Source of the DNA: Solicola gregarius
GTDB taxonomy: Bacteria > Actinomycetota > Actinomycetes > Propionibacteriales > Nocardioidaceae
Length of the DNA: 64,000 nt
Reading direction: 5' to 3'
Assembly: GCF_025790165.1 (NCBI RefSeq)
Contig: NZ_CP094970.1
Span: 1,674,001-1,738,000 of the forward strand
Both the position numbers and the translations under genes were made by a program. A model generated the notes under the pieces. The model did no database searches. It had not been told where the DNA came from and saw nothing but the letters and a program-made list of their open reading frames with translations. Shown here piece by piece: positions 1-9,330 of this stretch. Position 1 is the stretch's first letter; each line of letters begins with the position of its first letter.

Positions 1-1553
<1,553 letters not shown>

Positions 1554-1655
1554 GGGTTCCTCCTGCATACTGGGGCGCTGGTCATCAGCGCCGAGTGGTG
1601 TTCTTGCGTCTCGGGTGCTCAAGGCGAGCGCGGCTGCGCAGTCGCCGGCAGATCC

Positions 1656-1676
1656 CTTGAGTCTGTCGTTATCAAC
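1656..1676 (-). promoter_or_regulatory. HAIR-like operator (HspR site) upstream of dnaK
   Basis: On the minus strand the site reads GTTGATA-N7-ACTCAAG. The actinobacterial HAIR consensus for the heat-shock repressor HspR is CTTGAGT-N7-ACTCAAG. The dnaK-distal half (1670-1676) keeps only the TTGA core and the proximal half (1656-1662) is perfect. It lies about 100 bp upstream of the dnaK start, where HAIR sites repress dnaK operons. Confidence 0.65.
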
Positions 1677-1723
1677 TTAGCGGACGACGCAAGTATTCCC
1701 AGGTCCGGGGCCCGTACGTAGCA

Positions 1724-1782
1724 GAGTTCGCGGACTTTTCGGTCGTACGCGACGCGTACAGCACCGAAAAGTCCGCGAACTC
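1724..1782 (-). terminator. Long nested palindrome after the AhpD-like gene
   Basis: Perfect 20-bp inverted arms (1724-1743 and 1763-1782) enclose a second palindrome, GTACGCG-A-CGCGTAC (1745-1759). It begins 11 nt after the stop of the AhpD-like gene on the minus strand, the position of a factor-independent terminator, although there is no T tract. It also separates that gene from the dnaK promoter. Confidence 0.6.
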
Positions 1783-1793
1783 CTGCGCATGGA

Positions 1794-2279
1794 TCAGCCC
1801 GGCACCGCGGCGAACGTGCCCGGCTCGTACGCGCCGCCCTTCGTGCGGGTGGTCACGAGGAGTCGGTTGGCGGCATTGATCATGGCGACGACGTACACCA
1901 GGGCGGTCAGCTGCTCGTCGTCGTAGTGCTCGCGAACCGCTGCCCAGGTCTCGTCGGAGACGCCGGTGTCGGCGTCGGCGAAGCGCGTACCCTCCTCCGT
2001 CAAGGCAAGCGCCGCGCGTTCGGCGTCGGTGAACACGGTCGACTCGCGCCACGCGGCCACCAGGTTGATCCGCACCGCAGGTTGGCCCGCGGCCGCCAGC
2101 TCCTTGGCGTGCGCGTCAACGCAGAAGCCGCAGCCGTTGAGCTGGCTGGCGCGCAGCTCGACGAGCTGCATCGTCGACGCCGGCAGCGCCGACCGCATGA
2201 TCACCATGCTCATGTTGGCGAACTGCTTGCCGAGCTCTGCGCCGAGCTCGTTGTCGTTCAGGTCGAAACGGGGTTCCAT
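1794..2279 (-). CDS. Carboxymuconolactone decarboxylase / AhpD-like protein
   Basis: A 161-residue all-helical protein of the AhpD/CMD family. The redox motif C50-x2-C53 with H57 (GCGFCVDAHAKEL) is that of alkylhydroperoxidase AhpD-type proteins rather than the Cys-less decarboxylases, so a peroxide- or thiol-linked reductase role is likely; the substrate is unknown. The start is the ATG at 2279, giving the N-terminus MEPRFDLN; the frame is open upstream but lacks family similarity. It is divergent from an ECF41 sigma factor. CMD-family genes are the classic genomic partners and targets of ECF41 factors, and an ECF41-type promoter lies just upstream, so the sigma factor very probably drives this gene. 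Confidence 0.9.
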   Translation of the reverse strand: MEPRFDLNDNELGAELGKQFANMSMVIMRSALPASTMQLVELRASQLNGCGFCVDAHAKELAAAGQPAVRINLVAAWRESTVFTDAERAALALTEEGTRFADADTGVSDETWAAVREHYDDEQLTALVYVVAMINAANRLLVTTRTKGGAYEPGTFAAVPG

Positions 2280-2320
2280 CAGGTCGTCCTCACTCCTCGG
2301 TTTGCATCGAACGACCACAA

Positions 2321-2347
2321 GACGGTGGCGACCGGGGCGGCGTAACA
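2321..2347 (-). promoter_or_regulatory. ECF41-type promoter for the AhpD-like gene
   Basis: Minus strand reads TGTTACG-N16-CGTC. The described ECF41 promoter is TGTCACA-N16-CGTC. It sits about 40 bp before the AhpD-like start codon and is the strand-opposite partner of a second such promoter at 2383-2409. Confidence 0.7.
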
Positions 2348-2382
2348 ATCCGTCGGGGGTGACGTACGCCATGCCTGGTCGG

Positions 2383-2409
2383 TGTTACACAGGGGCGAGC
2401 CTCGGCGTC
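2383..2409 (+). promoter_or_regulatory. ECF41-type autoregulatory promoter for the sigma gene
   Basis: TGTTACA-N16-CGTC on the plus strand, 37 bp before the sigma-factor ATG, with the spacing known for ECF41 targets. This indicates positive autoregulation. Confidence 0.72.
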
Positions 2410-2445
2410 TTGTGCACGACAGTCGAAGAGAAGGGCGGAGCCGGC

Positions 2446-3339
2446 ATGGACAGCGAACAACCGCAGCCAGCTGCCACCGAAGCGTTCGTCACGCACCGGA
2501 ACCTGCTGTTCACCGTCGCGTACGAGATGCTCGGCTCGGCGGCCGACGCCGAGGATGTACTTCAGGAGACCTGGCTGCGGTGGGCGAGTGTCGACCTCGC
2601 GACGGTCCGAGATCCGCGCGCGTACTTGGTCCGGATCGCCACCCGCAGGGCGCTCGATCACCTGCGCACGCTCGGTCGGCGAAAGGAGTCCTACGTCGGC
2701 CCGTGGCTGCCTGAGCCGTTGCTCACCGCACCCGACGTGGCCGAGGACGTCGAGCTCGCCGAGCACGTTTCGATGGCGATGCTGCTGGTGATGGAGACCC
2801 TCGCCCCGATCGAGCGGGCGGTGTTCGTGCTGCACGAGGTATTCGAGTTCGGCTACGACGAGATCGCCGACGCCGTCGACAGGACGCCCGGCGCAGTCCG
2901 GCAGCTCGCGTATCGGGCACGGGTGCACGTCAGCGCCCGCCGGCCGCGCGGCGAGGCGTCCCGAGCGAAGACTCGCGCAGCGCTCGAGGCATTCCGGCGG
3001 GCAGTGGCGACCGGGGAGCTGCAGCCCCTGCTCGACGTGCTCGCCCCCGATGTCGTCCTGCTCACCGACGGCGGCGGAGTTGCGCAGGCCGCGCTCGCTC
3101 CCGTCGTCGGTGCCACGGCCGTTGCCGACGTGCTGACGGCGGGCCGCCCCAACCTCGCCGAGAGGTCACTGGTGGCCGCCCACGTCAACGGCCACCCGGC
3201 TCTGGTCATGCAGCTCGAGGGCGAGGTCGACTCCGTGCTGGCCGTGCGCATCGACGACGGACTGGTCACCGGGTTGTACGTCGTACGCAACCCGGAGAAG
3301 CTGTCGCGGGTAGAGCGCGAGACCGCCGTGGGCCGCTGA
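2446..3339 (+). CDS. sigJ: ECF41-family (SigJ-like) RNA polymerase sigma factor
   Basis: A 297-residue extracytoplasmic-function sigma factor. Region 2 (about 12-75, with DAEDVLQETWLRW) and region 4 (about 105-170, DEIADAVDRTPGAVRQLAYRAR) are followed by a SnoaL-like C-terminal domain (about 180-290). Group signatures are present: WLPEP (87-91) between the sigma regions, DGGG in the extension and NPEKL at the end. ECF41 factors lack an anti-sigma factor; the fused domain acts as an internal modulator. The ATG at 2446 was chosen because the frame upstream runs through the promoter. It is divergent from the AhpD-like target. Confidence 0.92.
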   Translation: MDSEQPQPAATEAFVTHRNLLFTVAYEMLGSAADAEDVLQETWLRWASVDLATVRDPRAYLVRIATRRALDHLRTLGRRKESYVGPWLPEPLLTAPDVAEDVELAEHVSMAMLLVMETLAPIERAVFVLHEVFEFGYDEIADAVDRTPGAVRQLAYRARVHVSARRPRGEASRAKTRAALEAFRRAVATGELQPLLDVLAPDVVLLTDGGGVAQAALAPVVGATAVADVLTAGRPNLAERSLVAAHVNGHPALVMQLEGEVDSVLAVRIDDGLVTGLYVVRNPEKLSRVERETAVGR

Positions 3340-3363
3340 CGTAGGGCCCCCCTGGGCCGCACG

Positions 3364-4803
3364 CTATTGCGGGACGCGCCGGCGTGTCTCCGCACGGACG
3401 TGCGGCTCACGGAGGTTGCTCGTACTGACGATCGCCAGCACCACGATGCCGAGTCCGAGCCCGACCACCATCCACCACACACCCCGCTCGGCACTCGTGT
3501 ACGCGCGGCCGTCGGCGGCGACCGAGCCCACGATGGTCCCGGAGATCGCGACACCCAAAGTGGTGCCGGTCTGCCGGCCGACCGAGGCCAACGACGCGGC
3601 GACCCCGGCCATCGAGCGAGGCATCGCGGCGACGGCGGTGTTGGTGATCGGCGGGTTGACCATCGCGAGGAAGACGCCGAACAGCAGGGACGTCGCGAGC
3701 ACCGCCGCCAGCGGTGTCGCGGGTCCGACCCGAAGCGATGCTGCACCGCCGGCGGCCAACGCGGCGCCCGCGATCACCAGCGGCACCCGCGGGCCGCGCG
3801 TTCCGACGATCCGACCGGCGAACGGGGAGAGCACCACGACGACCAGCCCGAGCGGGAGGAGACACAGGCCGGCCGCGAGCGCCGACAGGTCGCGTACCTC
3901 CTGCAGGTACAGGGTCGTGACGAACAGGTACGCCCCGAACCCACACAGTGCGAGCATCGCCATCAGGATGGCCGAGCTCAGCGGCACGCTGCGGAAGAGG
4001 CGCAGTTCCAACAGCGGCTCGGCGCGGCGCGGCTCGTACGCGACGATGCCGACGACGCCGAGTGCGGAGACGGCGAGCAGGCCGACGATGACCGGAGAGG
4101 TCCAACCGAACCGACCCGACTCGATGGTCGCGCTCACCACGCCGCAGAGCACCAGGGCGACGAGCGTCTGACCTACCGGGTCGAACCGCCGAGCGCGCCC
4201 GGCGCGCGACTCCGGCACGTACAGCGCGGTGCACACGATCGCGGCGACCACGATCGGCACATTCACCCAGAAGACGAACCGCCAGCCGAGCCCCTCGACG
4301 ATGACGCCGCCGACGATCGGGCCGAGCACCAGCGCCAGGCCCGTCATGGAGCCGAACACGCCGATCGCCCGCGCGCGCTCCGCCGCATCATGGAACGTCG
4401 ACGCGATGATGGCGATCGCCACCGGGTTCAGCATCGTGCCGCCGACGGCCTGCAGCGCACGCGCGGCGATCAACCACCCGATGCTCGGCGCCAGGCCGCA
4501 GAGCATCGAGCCGAGCCCGAAGACCGCGAGCCCGATCTGGAACGTACGCCTGCGGCCGACCCGGTCACCGGTGGATCCGCCCAACACCAGGAAGCTCGCC
4601 AGCACGAGGGTGTACGCGTCGACGACCCATTGCAGCCCGGACACCGAGGCATGCAGGTCGCGCCGGATCGCCGGCAGCGCGACGTTGACGACCGAGATGT
4701 CCATCACCACCACGACGATGCTCACGCAACAGATCGCGAGCACCAGCAGTCGGCGCCGCCGGTCGAGCTCTCCGGATGCGTCGCTCCTCATCGTCGAAGT
4801 CAT
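3364..4803 (-). CDS. MFS drug exporter, DHA2 (EmrB/QacA) family
   Basis: A 479-residue membrane protein with about 14 predicted transmembrane helices. The DHA2 signatures are visible: DISVVNVALPAIRRDL in helix 1, GDRVGRRRTFQIG in the loop between helices 2 and 3, and GPIVGGVI in helix 5. It is a proton-driven exporter of unknown substrate. It is divergent from a MerR regulator with only 24 bp between the starts, so MerR control is likely. The last 17 or so codons lie in a 45-bp sequence (3371-3415) also found at 29411-29455, so the very C-terminus may come from a dispersed repeat. Confidence 0.9.
   Translation of the reverse strand: MTSTMRSDASGELDRRRRLLVLAICCVSIVVVVMDISVVNVALPAIRRDLHASVSGLQWVVDAYTLVLASFLVLGGSTGDRVGRRRTFQIGLAVFGLGSMLCGLAPSIGWLIAARALQAVGGTMLNPVAIAIIASTFHDAAERARAIGVFGSMTGLALVLGPIVGGVIVEGLGWRFVFWVNVPIVVAAIVCTALYVPESRAGRARRFDPVGQTLVALVLCGVVSATIESGRFGWTSPVIVGLLAVSALGVVGIVAYEPRRAEPLLELRLFRSVPLSSAILMAMLALCGFGAYLFVTTLYLQEVRDLSALAAGLCLLPLGLVVVVLSPFAGRIVGTRGPRVPLVIAGAALAAGGAASLRVGPATPLAAVLATSLLFGVFLAMVNPPITNTAVAAMPRSMAGVAASLASVGRQTGTTLGVAISGTIVGSVAADGRAYTSAERGVWWMVVGLGLGIVVLAIVSTSNLREPHVRAETRRRVPQ
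3371..3415. repeat. Dispersed 45-bp repeat, copy 1 (inside the MFS 3' end)
   Basis: Matches 29411-29455 at about 39 of 45 positions, including the palindrome CGCCGGCG and GTGTCTCCGC. Here it lies within coding sequence; the second copy is one arm of an intergenic hairpin. Confidence 0.55.
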
Positions 4804-4810
4804 GGTTTCG

Positions 4811-4829
4811 ACGCTAGAATCTAGAGCGT
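4811..4829. promoter_or_regulatory. Probable MerR operator between divergent starts
   Basis: ACGCT-N9-AGCGT with the inner palindrome CTAGAATCTAG (4814-4824). It fills most of the 24-bp gap between the MFS and MerR genes and overlaps the MerR start codon, so both mRNAs are probably leaderless or nearly so. Confidence 0.6.
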
Positions 4830-5295
4830 GCTCGAAGTCAACAAGGAACGTTCCGCCGTACCCGACGCCGGGCTCAGCATCGCCGAGGCCGCGGCCCGCA
4901 CCGGGGTCGGCGTGCACACGCTGCGGTACTACGAACGCGCCGGTCTGGTCGTCACCACAGTCGGCCGTACGAGCGGCGGCCGTCGGCGCTATCGCCAACT
5001 CGACCTCGACTGGATCAACGTCTGCACGCGGTTGCGCGCCACCGGCATGCCGATCAGGACCATCCGCGAGTACGCCGAGCTCGTATCCGCCGGGCGCGGG
5101 AACGAGCAGGACCGTCTCGCTCTCCTCGAGGCTCACCGCGCAGATGTGCTCGCGAAGCTCGCCGAGGTAAAGGAGAACCTCGAGCTCATCGACCACAAGA
5201 TCGACGTCTACCGTGGCCGGCTCGCCGCCGGCGACGCCGACCGGCTCTGGGCACCGACTGACGCGTCCGGGGATAGCCGATCGAAACGGCCATAG
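4828..5295 (+). CDS. MerR-family transcriptional regulator
   Basis: A 155-residue regulator. The N-terminal winged helix-turn-helix (about 15-85) has the family motif HTLRYYERAGLV, then a dimerisation coiled coil (about 90-140). There are no Cys clusters for metal binding, so it belongs with the small-molecule or multidrug type. The start is a GTG inside the palindrome; there is no Shine-Dalgarno, as expected for a leaderless transcript. It is divergent from the DHA2 exporter, which it probably controls. Confidence 0.88.
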   Translation: MLEVNKERSAVPDAGLSIAEAAARTGVGVHTLRYYERAGLVVTTVGRTSGGRRRYRQLDLDWINVCTRLRATGMPIRTIREYAELVSAGRGNEQDRLALLEAHRADVLAKLAEVKENLELIDHKIDVYRGRLAAGDADRLWAPTDASGDSRSKRP

Positions 5296-5400
5296 AGCGC
5301 CAAGATTGGCTGACGGGCCAACAGTCGTTGGCACGACGCGCGATCGCCGCAACGGAAGCAGGGATTTCGTTTGGCTAGCACGCGCAGCAAGTCGGTAGAT

Positions 5401-5424
5401 ATGTAGCGTACCTACATGTACGCT
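5401..5424. promoter_or_regulatory. Overlapping palindromes upstream of the membrane protein/oxidase operon
   Basis: ATGTAG-N5-CTACAT (5401-5417) overlaps AGCGTAC-N6-GTACGCT (5405-5424), just ahead of the GTG at 5432. This is a probable operator; the regulator is unknown. Confidence 0.45.
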
Positions 5425-5431
5425 CCGAGGC

Positions 5432-5974
5432 GTGAGTGAGACGCCCCAGCACGATCGGCCGTCGAGGGACCCGAGCGGACCGGCGTACCCGCCGGGCACA
5501 GCCGTTCCCGGCGAGATGGCGGCACCGAACTACGGTCCACAGCCGTACCGGCCGCCGCCACCCCGTAAGGGTCCGAAGCCGCGCGGCCAGGCGGCGTTCC
5601 GTTGGATCCTCGTCGTCGTCCTCGGCGTCCACGCGGCACTCGCGTTCGGGCAGTCGATCCTCGCCGGGATGTACCTCTCCGGCAGCCTCGACGCGATGGA
5701 GGTCCACGGGGCGATCGGAAGCTCGCTTGTCGCCGTGACGATGCTGCAGGGCGTCGCGAGCCTGTTGTTCCTCTTCCCCGGCGGGGGCCCGTGGTGGCCG
5801 TTGCTCGCCGCGGTCGTGCTCTTCTTCGTCGAGGGTCTCCAGATCGGCATGGGGTACGCGCGCACGCTCGGCCTGCACATCCCGCTCGGCGTGGCGATCA
5901 TCGTCGTGACGATCATGATGTTCGTCTGGTCATTGCGCTGGAAGGCCAAACCGCCGAAGGCACCGACGCCATGA
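5432..5974 (+). CDS. Hypothetical Pro-rich membrane protein
   Basis: A 180-residue protein not recognised as a named family. A cytosolic tail rich in Pro, Gly and Tyr (1-50) precedes four hydrophobic segments (about 57-78, 95-112, 118-140, 146-168) and a short basic end. It starts at GTG 5432 after the paired palindromes. Its stop overlaps the start of the multicopper oxidase (ATGA, 5971-5974), so the two are translationally coupled and the protein may help anchor or assemble the oxidase; that role is inference. Confidence 0.8.
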   Translation: MSETPQHDRPSRDPSGPAYPPGTAVPGEMAAPNYGPQPYRPPPPRKGPKPRGQAAFRWILVVVLGVHAALAFGQSILAGMYLSGSLDAMEVHGAIGSSLVAVTMLQGVASLLFLFPGGGPWWPLLAAVVLFFVEGLQIGMGYARTLGLHIPLGVAIIVVTIMMFVWSLRWKAKPPKAPTP

Positions 5975-7521
5975 GGCTCAGCCGCCGCCGGTTCATCGGG
6001 CTGTCCAGTGGGCTCGTCGTCGCCACCGCACTGCCCGGGTGCGCCCTCACGAAGGAGTACCAGACGGGCGCTGAGGTCAGCAGCACCGCCGAGCTGCCGA
6101 AGCCGTTCAATGTGCCACTGCCCATTCCCAGGGTCGCGGACGCCGAACGACGCAACGGCGCCGACCACTACGCGATCACCCAGCGCACCGCGGAGATCGA
6201 GATCCTGCCCGGCAAGAAGACACCGATCCTCGGGTACGACGGCGAGTTCCCCGGCCCGACCATCGTGTCCCGGTCCGGCACGCCGACCGTCGTACGGCAC
6301 ACGAACGCGCTCGACATACCCGTCGTCGTACACCTGCACGGCGGGCACACGCCGTCCGTCAGCGACGGGTTCCCGACCGACTTCGTGATGCCCGCGGGAA
6401 GCCACGAGTTGCCGCACGGCCACGCAGCGAGCGGCCGCATCAAGCATGGCCACTTCGACTACGAGTACCCGATGAAGCAGCGCGCCGCGACGCTCTGGTA
6501 CCACGACCACCGGATGGACTTCACGGGACCGACCGTCTACCACGGGCTGGCCGGGTTCCACCTGATCCACGACGACGAGGAGGACGCCCTCCCACTGCCG
6601 AAGGACGAGCGCGACGTACCCCTGATGATCACCGACCGCGCATTCGACGGCGACGGTGCGTTCGTCTACCCCGCGCTCGATCCGACGATGCTCGAGGAGC
6701 CTGGCGTCGAGGACGACTACATGGCCGGCGTACTCGGCGACGTCGTGCTGGTCAACGGCGCACCGTGGCCCGAGCTGGAGGTCGATGCCGCGCGGTACCG
6801 GTTCCGAATCCTGAACGCATCGAACGCGCGCCGCTACCGGCTGCAGCTCGACCCGGGGCCGTCCGACGGCGACCCGTTCACGCAGGTCGGCTCCGACGGC
6901 GGGCTGCTCGCGGAGCCACACGGGCTCGGCGACATCCTGATCGCGCCGGCCGAACGCTTCGACGTCGTGGTCGACTTCGGCAAGTACGACGTCGGTGACA
7001 CCGTCACGATGCGCAACGGACTCGGCGACGGTTCCACAGAGAACGTCATGCGCTTCCGCGTTGTACGCAAGGCGAGCGACGACAGCCGCATCCCCGACAC
7101 GCTCAGCGAAGTCGAGGAGCTCGACGCCGACGCCGCAACCGTGACCCGAGAGTTCGAGTTCGCCAGAGCCACGTCGAGCACCGGGCACGACGACATGTGG
7201 CTCATCAACGGGAAGCCGTACGACCCCGAGCGCGTCGACACCCGACCGACACTCGGCGAGATCGAGCTGTGGCGCTTCGTCACCGACGTGCACCACCCGG
7301 TGCACGTGCACCTCGACCCGTTCCAGGTCGTCCGCCGCGGCGGACGACCTGGCCCCGGCACGTACGACGAGGGTTGGAAGGACACCGTCGACATCAGGCC
7401 CGGCGAGGTGGTCGAGGTCGCGATCCGGTTCGCGGACTACGCGGGCATGTACGTCATGCACTGCCACAACCTCGAGCATGAGGACATGATGATGATGTCC
7501 AACTTCGAGACCATGGAGTAG
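5971..7521 (+). CDS. Multicopper oxidase, Tat-exported, probable lipoprotein
   Basis: A 516-residue cupredoxin enzyme of the CotA/bilirubin-oxidase type, oxidising phenols or metal ions with reduction of oxygen to water. The N-terminus has a twin-Arg motif (RRRF, 5-8) and a lipobox ending at C24 (LPGC). All four copper motifs are present in order: HLHGGH (near 121), WYHDHRMD (near 177), HHPVHVHLDPF (near 443) and the type-1 site MHCHNLEHEDM near the C-terminus. Its outer-face location suggests copper tolerance or oxidation of extracellular phenolics. It is second in an operon with a small membrane protein. Confidence 0.92.
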   Translation: MRLSRRRFIGLSSGLVVATALPGCALTKEYQTGAEVSSTAELPKPFNVPLPIPRVADAERRNGADHYAITQRTAEIEILPGKKTPILGYDGEFPGPTIVSRSGTPTVVRHTNALDIPVVVHLHGGHTPSVSDGFPTDFVMPAGSHELPHGHAASGRIKHGHFDYEYPMKQRAATLWYHDHRMDFTGPTVYHGLAGFHLIHDDEEDALPLPKDERDVPLMITDRAFDGDGAFVYPALDPTMLEEPGVEDDYMAGVLGDVVLVNGAPWPELEVDAARYRFRILNASNARRYRLQLDPGPSDGDPFTQVGSDGGLLAEPHGLGDILIAPAERFDVVVDFGKYDVGDTVTMRNGLGDGSTENVMRFRVVRKASDDSRIPDTLSEVEELDADAATVTREFEFARATSSTGHDDMWLINGKPYDPERVDTRPTLGEIELWRFVTDVHHPVHVHLDPFQVVRRGGRPGPGTYDEGWKDTVDIRPGEVVEVAIRFADYAGMYVMHCHNLEHEDMMMMSNFETME

Positions 7522-7529
7522 CGCGCGGG

Positions 7530-9146
7530 TCAGAACCGGTCGGGGTCGGCAGCGTTCCAGTCCGGCTGCCACGACCGGGGTACGTCGGAGAGCAGCTCGC
7601 CCGGTTGCAGCCACTCGTACATCTGCGCGTACGAACGCGTGTCGAGATGCCCGACGATCCGGCGCAGCATGTGCGGGCGCAGCTCGTCGGGGCCCGGTAC
7701 GCCCATCGAGGCGATGATCTGGGTCGCCTCGCGCACCGTCGCCTCGTGGTATCGGTACGCCCGCTCGCCCTTGTCCTCGACGTCGAGCGCCCGCGCACGC
7801 CGAGGGTCCTGGGTCGCGACGCCGACCGGGCAGTGGTTCGTGTGGCACCGCTGCGACTGGATGCAGCCGACGGACATCATCATCGCCCGCGCCGCGTTGG
7901 TGTAGTCAGCGCCCTGGACGAGTCGCTTCACGAGGTCGGCGCCGGTCGCAACCTTGCCCGAGGCACCGATGCGAACGCGGTCCCTCAGATCCGTGCCCAC
8001 CAAGGCGTTGTGCACCGACATCAGACCCTCGGTGAGCGGTGTGCCCACGTAGTTCTCGTACTCCAGTGGCGCCGCACCCGTACCGCCCTCCGCGCCGTCG
8101 ACGACGATGAAGTCGGGAGTGATCTGCTCGTCGCGCATGGCCTTGCAGATCGCGAGTACGTCGGCCCTGCTGCCGACACAGAGCTTGAACCCGACGGGCT
8201 TTCCGTTCGCGAGCTCGCGCAGGCGCGCGATGAAATGCACGAGCTCACGCGGCGTACCGAACTCGCTGTGCGACGCAGGGCTTACACACTTCTCGCCGAC
8301 CGGCACGGTACGCGCCGCCGCGATCTCTGCGGTGACCTTCGCTGCCGGCAGCACGCCACCGAGGCCGGGTTTGGCGCCCTGGCTGAGCTTCAGCGACACG
8401 CATTTGACGGCTGGGTGAGCGACCTTGTCGGCGAACACCGCGGCGTCGAAGCCGCCGTCCTTCGTACGCGCGCCGAAGTAGCCGCTGCCGATCTCCCAGA
8501 TGAGATCGCCGCCGTGCTCCAGGTGGTAGGGCGTCAGCCCGCCCTCCCCGGTGTCGTGTGCGAAGCCGCCGAGCGCGGCACCCTTGTTGAGTGCTCGCAA
8601 CGCGTTCGCCGAGAGCGCGCCGAAGCTCATCGCCGATACGTTCAGCAGCGACATGTCATACGGATGCGCACAGTCGGGGCCACCGACCCGTACGCGATGC
8701 GGCTCGGGCGCCGGGTCGACCGGTGCCGTCGAGTGCACGAGGTACTCGTACCCGAGCTCGTTGACATCCAGCTCGGTGCCGTACGCCTTCTCGCCGTGGA
8801 TGCCCTTCGCCCGCTCGTAGATGATCGACCGGACGTCGCGGTTGAACGGACGCCCGTCGAAGTTGCGCTCGATGAAATACTGCTGCAGCTCCGGGCGGAT
8901 CGACTCCAACGTGTACCGCAGGTGGCCGACCAACGGGTAGTTGCGCAGCAGCGAGTGCCGGCTCTGCAGGACGTCCCACCCGGCAATCGCCAGCGCGGCA
9001 ACGACGATCGCGAACGCCACCCACCACCCGGGAGCGCCGAGTCCCGCGACTCCCGAGAGCACGGCGAGCGCGATGAGTACGACGAACACGACGAGGCGGA
9101 TCACGTAATCGGTTGTACCACCAACGGCACTCGGCCGATCCGTCAC
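7530..9146 (-). CDS. FMN-binding glutamate-synthase-family protein
   Basis: A 538-residue protein. Two N-terminal membrane segments (about 12-62) precede a GltB-like FMN/(beta-alpha)8 domain (about 130-500). The cluster motif CIQSQRCHTNHC has the C-x5-C-x4-C spacing of the [3Fe-4S] site of glutamate synthase. There is no glutaminase domain, so it is not a full GOGAT; relatives are stand-alone membrane-attached FMN proteins of uncertain substrate. The start is GTG 9146. Its stop lies 8 bp from the multicopper oxidase stop (convergent genes). Confidence 0.88.
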   Translation of the reverse strand: MTDRPSAVGGTTDYVIRLVVFVVLIALAVLSGVAGLGAPGWWVAFAIVVAALAIAGWDVLQSRHSLLRNYPLVGHLRYTLESIRPELQQYFIERNFDGRPFNRDVRSIIYERAKGIHGEKAYGTELDVNELGYEYLVHSTAPVDPAPEPHRVRVGGPDCAHPYDMSLLNVSAMSFGALSANALRALNKGAALGGFAHDTGEGGLTPYHLEHGGDLIWEIGSGYFGARTKDGGFDAAVFADKVAHPAVKCVSLKLSQGAKPGLGGVLPAAKVTAEIAAARTVPVGEKCVSPASHSEFGTPRELVHFIARLRELANGKPVGFKLCVGSRADVLAICKAMRDEQITPDFIVVDGAEGGTGAAPLEYENYVGTPLTEGLMSVHNALVGTDLRDRVRIGASGKVATGADLVKRLVQGADYTNAARAMMMSVGCIQSQRCHTNHCPVGVATQDPRRARALDVEDKGERAYRYHEATVREATQIIASMGVPGPDELRPHMLRRIVGHLDTRSYAQMYEWLQPGELLSDVPRSWQPDWNAADPDRF

Positions 9147-9159
9147 CGGGCCGTGCCGA

Positions 9160-9330
9160 TCAGTCGGATACGCGCACCAGCCTGGCGCTGTCGTCCCACA
9201 GCGCGCGTGCCAGATCGTCTCGGCGGGCCAGCTCGGACGGTTCCGGCCAGGTGAGCCGCCCTCGGCGTAGCGCGGCGTACGTACGCCCGGCCGGTGCAGT
9301 GGCGAGTCCGAGGGCGAGGTCGAGGATCAC
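9160..9330 (-). CDS. Small hypothetical protein coupled to the ECF transporter
   Basis: A 56-residue protein beginning VILDLALGLATAPAG and ending in a charged stretch with Arg/Asp and Trp residues. I do not recognise it. The GTG start overlaps the stop of the EcfT gene by four bases (GTGA, 9327-9330), which is typical of translational coupling and is the main support. It is last in the TPP-regulated operon, so a thiamine-linked role is possible but not shown. Confidence 0.55.
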   Translation of the reverse strand: MILDLALGLATAPAGRTYAALRRGRLTWPEPSELARRDDLARALWDDSARLVRVSD

